Origin: Pisaster brevispinus | Lineage: Eukaryota > Echinodermata > Asteroidea > Forcipulatida > Asteriidae | Length of the DNA: 64,000 nt | Assembly (NCBI GenBank): GCA_023634235.1 | Contig: JAMKCF010000029.1 | Coordinates: 1,674,001-1,738,000, forward strand | Direction of reading: 5' to 3' | Shown here: positions 12,101 to 26,900 of the stretch, piece by piece | Position numbering within the stretch: position 1 is the stretch's first letter | Layout: each line of letters starts with the position of its first letter | The notes under the pieces: model-generated | Seen by the model: only the letters and a program-made list of their open reading frames with translations | Told to the model about the DNA's origin: nothing | Database searches by the model: none | Translations under genes and position numbers: made by a program

Positions 12101-15100
12101 GGATGCAGAAGTGCTATATTTTTCCATTTTTCACCAGCACTTGTTGGGTAAGTAAGAAAAGGAAGGCCTTAACTGAGATAACTGCTGCGGTTCAATCATC
12201 ACGTAAACAAGCATTGAAGCCTCAGATGCCTATAGCAACACCCTTAGCAACAGCTGCAGCTGTACACAACAATGTAGCTACAGCGGCCAATTTGGAATTG
12301 TAGAATATATTTATATTTGTCATGTTGACAAAATGGTTTGAACATAAATGCCTGCGATCTCTGCACTTTCTGATAGATTATTTTGAGCATCAGGGTCACC
12401 ACTGAAATCTCTCCTCTTGTTCGAGTAATATCATGTTTGTATGTTTGACATCCTCCAAATGTGTGTTGTGACCATACTAGCATGGTAAACTATAAAATAA
12501 TAATAATAGAACTTGTAATGCGCCATGTCTGTCACATAGTGATAGTGACACTCCTGGCACAGAAAAAAACCCTTAACAAAACGTGACATCTGAGAACCAT
12601 ATACAAATAAATAGAAGGAGAAACGTCTTGTTGAAACAACTTAACTTTGCTGGTTGTACTTCCAAGGTAATGCCCATCCTGATGACATCACATGCCTAGC
12701 TGCAGATGCCATCCTGGTCTTTACAGCTTGTCAGAATATTGTACGGGCATTCACCCAGGGTCGACAGGTAAGAGAAATAACATCAGGTAAATGTAGCCAA
12801 ATGGGAAACACTTACACAGTGGTAGAAGATCTGCTGGTTAAAAAGCCCACTGTTCTTGAATATACACTCGTTTACTTCGCTCAGAGTAACGGCAATTCAC
12901 AATACAGTATGTCCTCTACAATTCACCTGGGAGAGACAATTTTTCCAAAGAGGGTGGACAAATCAGCTGCATACAGGCAAATCTTTCAAATTGTTGCAAT
13001 TTGGAATTGCTCCTTATCCTTTTCAAGAATTGTTCATGCACAAAAACACCTACAGTGTTTTGTAATTAGTGAGTAATGATAACAAACCTAAATTTGCCTC
13101 TTGAAGTACAATCAGCGGAACATACGGACCGCCATTTTGTGAAGTCAAAAATTTGGTTCAACAAAATAGCTGCACGTGTTCTGCCATGAAATGAGACAAA
13201 ACCACACAACTGCAAGGGATATTTATGTGAATCAATATCTTTCCAACCATATGGATTTCATAACAAATGCTTTTTATTGCCCAAAGTACCCAATCCGAAG
13301 GCAATGTGCCTCTTTAAATAGCTTATATGATTGTGAAAAACGTTGACCAGCTTCGCAATTAATAACCATCTGATGCCTTCAGCACAGCCCAGAATAACTT
13401 AGCCTTGCTACTTTGCAAACCATGAACTGGGTGAAACCAAAACTTGTCGACCTACCTTTCTCATGATCTGTGAATATGACCTCTTCTGGGGAAAGCTGTA
13501 TGAGGCCACACTGTATCACATGTATTACATTGCCTGAATATCTGAGGTCACACTGCGAGGCTTGTGAATAACGCCAGATACTGGCCTTGCGCACCTGGCA
13601 AGATCCTGCCAGATGTACCCTTGACCTGTGTGTGAGTGTTTGTGTGTGGTCTATTCAAAACCACATGGAGACCTAGGACAAAACAGAAAAGGACAAACAA
13701 AAGGTCTCCATATGGAAATTCTAAAGGCAGGGTGCTTCACAAGAAATTGTGTGTATAAAGCCTATGGGAGAATGTTAAGTACCGGGACAATGGAAAGAAC
13801 AACAGAATACTTCACAGGAATGCATATATGAGAACATGTTTGTGTGTTAGAAGGTGACTCAAGAAGAACTTGGCATATCAACTCCAAACTTGGTTTGTGG
13901 ATTGGTCTCGGTATCTCCTAGAAGCTAGATTATTGGACCCCTTAGGTCAAATGTCATTGCGGTTAAAAACAAAAGAAATGTCGTCTGAGCAATAACGCAG
14001 CAAGGACTTGGCATGTGAACTCCAAACTTGGTTTGTTGATTGGTCTTGGGATCCCCAGAAACTTATTGGTTGTGGACCCCCTAAGTCAAATGTCAAGGTC
14101 ATCATGGGTAAAACACAAGAAATGTCGTCCAAGTGATAACTCGAGAAGGACTCGGCATATTTTCTCTAAACATGGTGTGTGGATTGGTCTTGGCATCTCT
14201 CAGAAACCTATTGTTTTTAAACCACCTAAGTCAAATGCCAGGAAACGGACTTGCTTCAGGGCATTTGAGTTTACCAAACACGACTTTTCTTGTTTGTAAG
14301 AGAATTTATCGTAACAATAAGTGCCTCATGGACTTGGGCTGGAGCAGAGTTTATGTCCTGTGACCAGTCAGATGGGTGGGTTAAAACACGGAGGCCATAA
14401 ACTTATATCTAATCTTTTTGAATTTGTCGTTAGGTCATCTATACATACACAGGACATGAGAAAGATGTTCTGTTACTTCTGCCATTCGGTGAGCATCTGG
14501 TGTCAGTTGATGAAGCCAGCAATCTCAAAATATGGGACATTAAATCTACAGGTAAAGTATTGGATTGTATTTTTTTTAAACATCCGGCCTAGCGGTCTAG
14601 TGTGCAGTAAGCTCAAGTTCTGGGCCCAATGTCATGGCTCTGCTTACCATAAGCAAAGAATTGGCGCTTACGGAAGCAGGGAATTCCGCGCTTACATCAA
14701 GCGTTTCTAGGCATTCCTCGCTTACACAGCTAGCGCAGAAATTTGGCGCTTGCTCAGTAAGCGAAGAATGGTGATCGTAATCACAGAGTTCGGCGCTAAG
14801 CAGAGCCATGAAATTGAAGCCCTGGTGGCCAGGTCATCAGAGTGTGGGTTTGATGAGTCCTGGTCATGACTCATTAGAAATTGTTTCGTCTGAAATGCCC
14901 CCATTAATTGGAAATCAAACATTTGAATCTGAGAAATGATTCATGCCTGAATCGTTTCTCAGACTTTTGAGGGTTGGGTTCATTTGCGAATGCTGCGGCC
15001 ACTGGTGCCTTTGGTACCCGCTTTCACTTCCCTGAACAAGGATGGATTCTATGTTCTTGTGAAAATATTGTGAAAGTTTTTTTGCTGCTTTTGCAACGAG

Positions 15101-18100
15101 TAGAAACTGTATTCAGCTGAATTTTTCACAGCTGACTTTTATTGTATTTGTCTTCATAATTTTGCCTATAAATCAGTATGACGTTGACAAAAACCAATCT
15201 ACGACCCTACCTTTGAATATCGCATTATGAATACATATTATTAATATTCCCTTTATGTAGGCCTACAACATATCTGAAACCATACATACCTTGATATAAA
15301 GGTAGCTTTACATACACAGTTTGTTGTTTTTTTTAAATGTAACTTTCTTGTGGTTTCGATTGTCTTCAGAGGTTTATCTTGAGATTCAGTTTAGCAACGA
15401 AAGCTTCCAGGTTTCTGCCCTCATGCACCCGACTACTTACCTCAACAAGATCCTTCTTGGAAGCAGACAGGGTACCATGCAGATATGGAATATCAAATCA
15501 AAGTAAGGTGTCTCATTCGAAACAGCAAATCTGTACAAAGCTATGGACCTATCCACTATGTTCCACCCCTTTATAATGCATTGACCAATCCAAATGTGAG
15601 AGATAGATAATTATCATGCTCTCGCCATTTTGAATAATAAACCATTTTTAATAAACCGTTCTTATAAAGCGCATTACACACAGAATCCCAATTGAGAACA
15701 AACAAACAAAATTAGTCAGAGTTTAACAAATGAGTTTATCAGAGTTTAAAAAGATGGCCACACAATGATAAAGGTCTACAAAAGTCTGATACATTAAAAT
15801 TCCATGACGAGTGCAAATTGTAAGTTTCTGCCATTTGTGTTGCTGCACAGTGCCTTTTGTGTGTGGTATTGCGCAGAGAGAGACATCTGTTGTAAGTCTT
15901 TCCCAAGTTGGCTTCGCTGATAGACAGTTGCAATGGTTGGTGGGACTTTACAGATTGCTCTTTTATAACAAACTCATTTGAAACGATATGAATTTTTTTT
16001 TTTTTTGCAATGTTGAATTGGAGACTTTGGGATGATTACTGCCAGTAGCTGACAAACAAAATAATCTTGTAATCTTTCCCCAGGTTAATCAGCACCCTTT
16101 AACTCCAAACTACTCATTGGAGGACCCAACCTTAGGTCTGTCAGCTCATTAAGTATACTTGAATTGCCTGGAGGTAATGGTAGTTTTGTGATTGGGTTTT
16201 GTGTCCAGATGGGTGATTTTACAAAGTGTGCAAATTTTTAGTTGCATTGTATTTATTTGATATTTTATGTCTGTAATCTTTATAGAGGAATCTTATTCTG
16301 GCTAATTGGTTTGGGTTGAAGCTTCTTTACATGGATATTAATTGTTCTTGATTTACTATCTTGGTTCTTTCCTCAGTAAACTTGTGTACACTTTCAAGGG
16401 CTGGGGATCTCCAGTAACAGTAATAGAGCAGGTAATAGAGTTGTTCCCTGATTGCAAGATGTAAATGTTGGCGGCTCTGCAATTATTATAAGTTATCACA
16501 CAAGCGCGAGTGGAATACAGAAAAATATAGTGCGTCTGCGTCCCATATCCAACGAGGCCTTCTAGCGCGTCTGCGTCCCATATCCAACGACGCGCTATAT
16601 TTTTCCGTATTCCACTCGCGCGCGTGTGATAACGAATTTATCTTCCAGCCTAGTATAATTTTTCATGACAAGCGTCACACGTGCAACGCGCAAAGTTTAA
16701 AATTTCAGAGCGTTATTTCATGACGAACAGCATGCACGCGCAAAGTTTAGAATGTAATTTTTGCACTGACCGTATGCGAAGCGTGACGCATTGACACTCT
16801 CAATATGCAGAGTGCAATATAAAAACTGGGAGAAGGTTATCGTTTGATATCACACTCCAGTTCGAGCATCTGATTGGAGGATTAGCGCGTACTGGAAGAT
16901 AAAGCCTGATGTATAACCTGTGACATTTTAGATCCACAGAGCCTGGACTTCTTTCAGGCAGGGTTTGTGCACAACTCAATGGAAGAAAACAAAATCTTAC
17001 ATTTTAGGGAAATTGAACTGTAAGTTTTTTTAAGAACGTTTGATACAAAGAAAAGTGATATATCTCAAGCTTGTGTAGCAGTTATTTTTATAATTCTTGA
17101 TTTTTGTGTGGTAAATATGATACAGCGTAATACATTTCTCATATGACCAGTGCAATATCTTGCCTGCCAGGAGACACCCAGGAATATCAAAGGTCATTCT
17201 TTTTATTATCAAGATGACATGGTCCATTGACAAGTCCATTTGAGGTCAACTTCTTACTTTCCATACAAGTGTTTTCTGCCATTGGGTACACAGGACACCA
17301 GTCTAGGGTCTCGTTTCAATTTTTGACTCTGATTGATTGATGTACAGGCTCCAGCAGTAGATGTCGTAGCAGTCGGTCTTGACGATGGCCGAACCATTGT
17401 CCACAATTTGAGATATGATGAGACCATTGTTACTTTTACCCAGGACTGGGGCCCAGTGACAGCCATTTCTTTCAGAACAGGTAAATAGTTTATAATTCAG
17501 AACAGGTAAATAGTTTATAATTCAGAACAGGTAAATAGTTTATAATTCAGAACAGGTAAATAGTTTATAATTCAGAACAGGTAAATAGTTTATAATTCAG
17601 AACAGGTAAATAGTTTATAATTCAGAACAGGTAAATAGTTTATAATTCAGAACAGGTAAATAGTTTATAATTCAGAACAGGTAAATAGTTTATAATTCAG
17701 AACAGGTAAATAGTTTATAATTCAGAACAGGTAAATAGTTTATAATTCAGAACAGGTAAATAGTTTATAATTCAGAACAGGTAAATAGTTTATAATTCAG
17801 AACAGGTAAATAGTTTCTAAAAATTTTCCTCAAATCATTCCTAAGTCAGGATTTGGGTCAGACTTTTAAAGGCATTAATGAGGTGCTGTTAAACACTTAC
17901 CAGGGTCCACTTCCATAGAGCTGCTTACAACAATAAGATGCTTACCAGAATAAGGTTACCAGCCAAAATACCATATCTCATGAACCATCTAGGACTGGCA
18001 TCCTGCTCATTTGTGCTTAGGAGAATATTTTAAAGTCATATTTTCTGCTTAAGCCAAGCCCTCTTCACATCATGTGAAAGGTGTACCTTAAATCCTAGAA

Positions 18101-21100
18101 CAGACTCCTTAGGAGCAGCAGCGTCTCTTATAAGCATGGTCAGTTGCCCAAACATCCAGGGACCACTCAAAATCTTCTCCACGTGGTCAAGCTGGCTAGG
18201 TCAAGGTTGTCAAACTTGATACCTGTATAACATGAAATATGGACCAGTGAAAATGCTGGAGGGGTATTTAATGAAACAAGAGTCTAGTCACTGAAAGTGT
18301 GAAAGGAAACCTGCTTAGGATTGTGGGATTTTATTCCTACCAAAGAAATTTGCTACTAAAGAATTGTTTCTTCTTAATACCTTTATGAAAATTTACCTTT
18401 TCAAAGTTCTTTTTCCTTTGGAGACTGGGTGGGGGAAGGTGGCATCATCTAAAAAAAAGGCAAGAATATTTTATTTTACTTTACTCCATACAGTGGGTTT
18501 TTTCAAACTAATAATGAAATGCGAATTGAACGTCATTGTGTTTCTTAATCAGACGGCCAGCCCATCATGGCCACTGGAAGCACACCTGGGCACATTGCAC
18601 TCTGGAATCTAGAAGAGAAACGTCTTCAAGCTCAAATGAGAAATGTCCACAAGTCTGGCATCGCTGGCATGAAGTTCCTATCATCGGAACCAGTCATGGT
18701 GACAAACTCTTCTGATAACGCTCTCAAGGTGTGTTGGATGTCCGTCCCATCACCTATCAGTGTTTCCCTTGGCATGTGAACTTCTTGCATACTTCCTCAA
18801 AGAGAAATCAAACTCTCATGCATCTGTTATGTAGAGTTTGGCTGCCATAGTCGTCCTGCTTAAGGAATTGTCAAACTCGGCAACAAACACAAGTTAAACA
18901 CTAATTCTCTTAGAGCTGAGTGTTGGTTCTCTCCTATGCCACGAAGGTTTTTCTCTGGGCTTTCCGGTTTTCCTCCCTCCGGAAAAATCAAATACTTTCG
19001 ATCTCTGTCTGTGCTCCATGGTCATATATGGGTCAATGTGGCTGGCTGACAAAGGCCCCCATGCATGCCTGTGGCTCCAACACGTTGTAGCCACATCCTT
19101 CACTGTTCAGCTTCTCAGCTGCAAGTAAGGATGATTAGCCTTCCAAAATATTATTATTATTATTATTATAGATGTTAGAAATTTTGTTTCTGGATGTTTT
19201 CATAACTTGATTTTATGAAATTTGTCATTGAATCTAACAATTTTCAACATATTGTAGCTGAAAACCTTGTGTTAACTTTGCAGTGTGCTTGATACTTAGT
19301 TACATGTTTAAATTTGTCAGTTAAAATCAATAGTGATTCTTAACTATTTTGTGGAAATTGCTGATAGAGTTTGATTCTATTTACAACTATTTATTTTCTT
19401 GTATTAGATGTGGGTATTTGATCAGCCTGATGGAAGTGGACGCCAACTACGTGTTCGTGCTGGTCACAGTGCACCCCCAGCTAAGATTAAGTTCTATGGG
19501 GAAGAGGGGCAGAATATTCTTAGTGCAGGTATACATGTAGTTGATGTCACAAATTACGACTTTTTTTATAAGAGTGTGACTTTCCTTTGTTTGAATTGGT
19601 CATTAAGTCTCATCCACTGTGATTTTTGAGTGATAGATGCCTGCAATATAATATGTGGTGAATGCATCTACGCAGTACACAGTCAACCCTCCTATTGTCT
19701 GACAATCGTATATATCATCCACTGTGATTTGATTGATAAATAAACTATGCCAGCCTGCAGTGTGATATCATGTGGCATCTACACAGTACACAATCAACCC
19801 TCCTACTGTCTGACCATTCAATATCATCCATGGTTGATTTGAATGATAGATAAACTTTGCCAGCCTGCAATATGATATCATATAGTGACTGCATCTACAC
19901 AGTTGTTCCACCACACACAACCCTGACAGTTGACTGGTTTTGCATTGTCAGTCATCTCAGTGGCAAAGATCAATCAAGCTCGGGTGAGCACAATACCATG
20001 AATTGGACAAAGAGGGTTCAAATCCTGTTGCAGTCAGACCCATGAGTCATTTATCAGCAGATACTATTTTCATAACGATAAACTCATTTAGGCTCAGAGT
20101 GAAGGGGATTTTTAAGGAAGTTGTGGCATCAGCGTTTGAAAATAAATATCAACCAAGCCTTGCAGTTTGAAAGACAATCACCCCATGAAGCTTGTGGCGT
20201 TTCTAAGTCTCATATTTTCTCCTTAAAACATGATGAACAGTGTTCTTGTTTGTCTGAATGATTTGTCTCTGAAGGCCAAGACAGTAGCTTGAAGTCGTTC
20301 TCCACACTGCATGAGAAGCACAACAAAGACCTTGGCCAGGCTAACCTGAAGAAGAAGCTCGGTAATAAGAAGACTCATCTCAAGGAGAGATTCAAGATGG
20401 CGCCTATCACACAGTTTGCTGCAGGTATAAAAATGAACACATAGATATTTTATATAAAAAAAACCAATGTCGATCTGAAATACTGTTAAAAAAAAAATTG
20501 TTAAGCAGCTAAAGACACAAAATCACCACAATTGAAATAAGCACATCCATACTTGTTCAGAAAAACCTTACATAACTGCTTTGGTTTTTGTTTGTTTTCT
20601 CCAAGGCAAAACCATCTAACTTGATATGATTTCCAAAGGATGATCAGGTCCTTGTTTTGCAGAATTCCAGGGTTGAAATCAACAATTAAATCAGAATAAT
20701 TATAGTGTACATTTATGATGCACATAGCCTGTCATAAATGACACTCCTGGTGCAAAGTGTTTTCCTATCTGGTGGAGAATGATTTTATGAGATGAAGCAA
20801 CTGAAATACAACACCATGGAAGGTATACAAGTTGAGGTGGTGCATATTGCTGCCAGACCTTGCTAGAAACATTCTTTATGATAAGTTTACTGGGTTCTTA
20901 TACATGATTTACACAACACATTGGACATATGGTTTTATGTCCCACTTGGAGGACAAAGCAATGATGGTCAAGTGTCAAGACCAGTTCTCAAACCAACATT
21001 CTGCTGATCAAAAACACCAGAGCTTGAGTCCAGGGCCCAATATATAGAGCTGCTTAAGCAGAAAAAAATTGCTTAACATTTGTTTGCTAAGCAGAAATGA

Positions 21101-23855
21101 GCAGGATACCAGTCACAAGTTGTACATGTGACATGGTAGTTTGTCTGGTAACCATATTCTGGTTAGCATTATTTTGTTGTGCTTAGCTACTTTTTGGGCC
21201 TAGTTCTCAAACCAACACTCTGCTAGACCGCTCAGCTGCAACACGCCAGAGCAATTACAAGGTTTCTTTTTCCATTCGTTCCTTGCGTGATAAACAAACA
21301 ACTTAATTTGTATCTTTTCGTTGCCACCTCCCTAGAGAAGAGTCGTGAGAGTGAATGGGACAGCATAGCAGCATGTCATCAAGGAACAAACATAGTGACT
21401 ACCTGGAACTACCAACGTAGTACTATGGGCAACCACAAGATAAAGTGCCCCCATGTCAAGCCATCAGCAGCTGTTGAAGCCACGGTAAGCGGGTCCTTCC
21501 CTTCATAGCAGCATTTATAGTATAATCAAGGCCAGGCTCCAGTTTCATAGAGCTGCTTAAGCACAAAAAGTAGCTAAGCGAAACAAAAGTATGCTTACCA
21601 GAATAAGGTTGCCGGTCAAAATGTCATGTCGCATGTTCAGTTTGTGACTGGTACCCTGCTCATTTTTGCTAAGAAGAAAATTGTTCAGCAATACTTGCTG
21701 CTTAATTGGGCCCAGATTGTAAGCTTAGATTTCTCTGCTAAGCGAAAAATGTTATGAGGTGTCAGTCACAACAATGCAAAGTCTATGAAATCATGGCTGG
21801 TAATCCGTTTCTACTTAGTAAGATTTTCAATGTGCTTAGCATATTTTTGTTATGCTTACTAGCTTAGTAGTGCACATTTTAGGAAATGTTTATCGAATCT
21901 TGACATGCAGTTTGGCTCGAAAAATGGAACATCGTAGAGGGGCTTGACCTGTAACAGTTTGGTTGGCAGGAGGAAGCAATGCTAGGATGTGAGTCTTCCT
22001 TGTGTTGGGTTGTAGCCAAAGAGTGGGTGGCTGGACTATTTTTGTCATGGATGTTATTGCATTAGTTGGTTGTAAACTTCATGCAGATTATGTAAAATAA
22101 AAACAAATTTTTGAACACACTATCAAAAGTTCATATATGAATATTTATTTGTGTGTTTTAGGCCATTGACATCACTTCATGTGGAAACTTTGTCGTGATT
22201 GGTTGGAGTACAGGTCATGTGGACACTTACAACATCCAATCAGGGATCCACAGGGGTTCCTATGGCAGCCAGAAAGGTAAAGTTGTCTTTTCTGTTGTTT
22301 TTCAAACTTTATGCCACTCGGTAGAAGAATAAAATAAAGGCCTTGTCTGGCTCTTTCACATTGATTTATAATAAATAAAGTAAATTTTTAAATTTCATGT
22401 TGTATATTTTCATAACGGTTAGCATGATATTATCCAATTAGCATTCATTTTATGAATTATAAGAGTTAGTTTGTTTGGCAGCGTATTGTTTGGCGGGAGT
22501 TAAATATTTGTTTTAGCATCACTTTGGTTGGGTAACTTAGTTGGTTTGAGTGCAATGAGTGTACAAAGTTGAATATTGAATGCCAGATGCCAGACTATTA
22601 AACCCAAGCTTTACAGAAAGCACATCAACATTGACAGTGCGTGATTTAGACCAATTTATTTTAGTTGATCTACATAAGGCCATTTCAGCAAGCAACTCTT
22701 CTGATGCAACAATAGATCAGTGCACGTGCAGACATTGACCATTACTACCGTCTTGTGGCTTCGCAGTCAGAAGCCATAGAAAACCTCAAACATGGTTTCC
22801 CTTTTTAGCATGAGAGACAGGTTTCATTTCTTCAAGTCACGCAAAAAGGATTAAATTCTGAGGTCCTTCAAACTTCTGCTTGCTCAAATATCAATGAGAA
22901 GCCGTACTCGAAAATAAAAACTCTTAGAAACCAACCTTAAGGAGGTATTGCATAGGGTAAAGAGACTTTTAATTGGAAGGGTTTGGAAAGTATCCAAATT
23001 ATGGAAACCAAACAGTAACAGTTAGGTTGTGCATGGACCTTACTTCATGGAAAGAATATTATTTTGGTTTATTATACAGGGATGAGAAATTTAGACTTTT
23101 ATCTGAGTTCAGAATTTTTAAGTTTCCCTGGTAAACAAAAAAACCGCTGTATTTTTCTCCAAAGAAAAGTAAGTCATGCTCTTTGATCTACTTCTCTAGC
23201 ACTGAGGATACTGTTTCTAAAAGCTCCTCAAAATATATTACTCCAGGGGTTGTCAAAAGGTGAAAATGTTATTATTATACAGATGTGAGAAAAAAGCAAC
23301 AACATTCAATCTTGTGAAAGGTCTCAGCTTCAAGCCAGACAAGGTTTTTATAAAGCTCCGAATTAGACAAATACTCAGTAGAGCTTAAGTCTAATCAAAA
23401 TGTTGTTGTCTTTTTGTTCAGCTCATGAGGGCGCAATACGAGGCCTTATTGTTGACGGACTCAACCAAATGGTCATCACAGGGGCGTCCGATTCCAAACT
23501 GAAGTTCTGGAACTTTAAGTCCAAGAAGTTGCTTGGACATCTATCCATGAATGCAGCTGTCAACCAGATGCTTCTTCACAGAGACAGGTTGGATTCAAAG
23601 CCGTTTTGTAGTATATTGCCTTGGGTGACGTGGGCATCAGGTTGGCTCGGTGGTGGTTTCTTTCCCTGCCTTTTACCTCTGTGGACCCCGGTTCGAATCC
23701 CACCTCGGACCAGAGCTTTAGCATGTAGATCAGGTTTTCAGTCCCTACCCTATTGCATGGGTTTTCTCCATTTGGGGTTTTCCTCACACATCTAAAACTG
23801 AACATTTCTTCTTGTTTCCTATACCCCATCCTGTTATGATGTGTAATGAAATAAG

Positions 23856-23930
<75 letters not shown>

Positions 23931-26900
23931 ATATATCAATGATTGGTGAAGTGTACTAGACGCAAGTTCTGTTGACAAACTCAATGGGATGTGGGTTCAA
24001 ACATTTAAACATGTATGTCCTTGAGTAAGACACTTAACTATAATTGCTTCTCTTCACCAAGGAGTAAATGGGTACCTAGGAGGAATGAAATAACTTGTCC
24101 AAAGACGTGTACAAATGTTTTTTACCATAAGCCTCTCAATTGGATGATTACTGGGTGTATTATATCCTTTGTTGTCTTTTACTTCTGTTTTTTTTTTTTT
24201 TTACTTTTATAAAAGTATTTTTGACTGTCATTTGTTTTCATTTTGGTTATTTAGTTCGATGCTTGCTGTTGCAATGGATGATTTTGTTGTCGCCATTGTT
24301 GATACTGACCTGAGGAGGGTTGTGAGAAGGTTCAAAGGTCATCAGAACAGGGTCACTGACTTGGTAAGAGATTGTGTACATTTATTAATGCTGATTGCTA
24401 GCTATTTGTATGATTCACACACTTTTGCATTCAGGCAGCCCCTTGCCATTTTGAACAAGATTTGAAAAACATTGAATTATATTGCTGTTTGTCTCTTCAT
24501 ACTACAGACCTTCAGCCAGGATGCTCGATGGCTGGTCACATCATCAATGGACTCAACCATTCGAACGTGGGACCTCCCATCCAGCAGGTAAAAAAACAAC
24601 ATTCTTAAGGATGATGGTGATTTTACTTTTGCATGACCATCTTGCCAACAAAATTTACAATTATGCCATTGGTCTTTCCCCACACACCTCATACAGCAGA
24701 TTTAAGTGATAATGAGTGTGTGAATCTTCATTCATAAATACCCCAGACAGTGAAAGCAATGTAAAGTTCTAACAACATTTTACCCTTTGGACTTTTGGGC
24801 ACGCATTGCATGTACATGTAGTGATTGTTCAATACATTAAATGGTAAGCTTTACAGGCTATGAATATGATATCAAACTTGGCTGTTTTTTGTGGATGATT
24901 TGGAAGTTATAAATCTCACTCCTCATTTAATTGATTCTTGTGATTATTTTGTTGATGGAGTGTATTCATTGTTCATTTCCCAGTTGTTTTTATGATTTTG
25001 TTGACATTAGTGGATTGTTTTCCTTACCAGTATTTTCCATTGCCATGATTATTTTGTTGATATTATTGATTTGGTTTTTGGGGGTCCATTTTTCAATTGT
25101 TGTGATTTTTCTGTTAATATAAGTGGACTTTTTTCATTGTCAAAATGTTTGCATTATGATTATTTTGTTGATGCTAGTACACTGTTTTCATCGATTGTAT
25201 TCCCATTGTTGTGATCATTTTGCTATTAGCAGACAGTTTTCATTGTCCATATTTTTCATTGTTATGGGTACTTTGTTCATATTAGTGGACTGTTATTATT
25301 GTCCATATTTTCTATTGTTATGATTATTTGTTGATATTGATGAACTGTTTTTACTTTGCATAATTTCATTATTGTGAATATTTTATTCAAATTGGTGGAC
25401 TGTTTTCATTGTCCATATTTTTAATTGCTTTGATTATTTCATTGATGTCTTTGGACTGTTAATTTGTCTTATTTTATTTGTTTTTATTTTGTTGATACTG
25501 TGGACTGTTTTTATTGTCCATATTTTCCATTGTATTTATTTTGTTGATTTTAGTGAATTGTTTAATTTTCCATACTTTTCATTATTATGAATATTTCAAT
25601 TAGATTGGTGGATAGCTTTCTACTAGAAGATGCTGCAACTAGTATAGCTCTCTCCCCAACTGGGGACTTTTTAGCTACGTCACACGTTGATGACCTTGGC
25701 GTGTATCTTTGGTAAGGAACACAATTGATTCTGTTTCAGAAGGAACTCAGAACTTGGTCTGTCTCTGCAAACAATTGCTATCCCAGTTCAAGGAATTGTT
25801 TGATCTTGAAAAAAGTAAATTTATGACCTTTTAACTGAAAACATTCTTTTCTGAAATACAGCATGGAAATTGTTATCTGTTGTGATTTGCCAGGTAAAAA
25901 TAAGCAAGTTTAAGAACTTGCACAATATGCAAAACATAAATCAGTTATTGTTAACATTTGTTATGAAACCACCTATTTCGCTAACACTCGGTGATGTGGC
26001 ATTTTTCTTGCACAATCTAAAGGTCAAACAAGACGCTGTACGCCCACGTGCCAATACGTCCCCTGCCAGATAACTATGAACCCAGCATTGTATATCTTCC
26101 AGGAACTAGCCTTGAGCCAGAGGGTAAGTCTTTGTGATAGATGATTCAGAAAAACTCATTATCCTTCAAAAGGAAGCATTTTCTTATTGTGGCTGTGCAT
26201 CACAGAGTGAAGTAGGTTATCTAAGAGATTGGCAGAGTACGGTCCAAATCATTGTACTTGTGTCCTAGAGCAGGACATTTAAACATAATTTGCTTTGTTC
26301 TTTTGGTGGGGCATTAAGCTTTAGGGTCCTTGCGATGTGTAATGGACATAAAAGAAACTAGTACCTGTCAGGCATGGTTGGCTGTAGAATATACCTCATC
26401 ACCCAGAGAACCCATTCAAGGCTTTTTATAAAATGGGTAACATCAATCAGACATAACTTTGTATACTCGTCGAAAAAGAGTATTTTATGTAAAGTGTTAA
26501 AAAAATGTATTTACATTGTGAAGTATTTATGTTGCCGAGATAGTTTGACAGCAAAGAGATAAAGGGACTTGGTTTATCACCGTTGCCATAGACAGACATA
26601 TTGTATTTGGCCCTCTTGTGGTCACTCACAGACCTGCAGGGTGTATAGATGACACTAATGACTGCATTGCCAGATAATTTGTGTATACTGACTTCCCTAT
26701 CATTCGCTAGAGAATAAAATGGAGTTCATATTTTAAAAAAAAGATCTTAATCTCTTTTTATAGAAATTCATGAGATAGATTCTGCAGAGCTTGAATCTGA
26801 TGACCTCGTGTCAGAGTTCATCTCACCACAACAGATCTCAGCTGAGCTGATCACGCTCTCGCTCCTGCCCAATTCAAGATGGAAGAGTCTTACCAACCTT

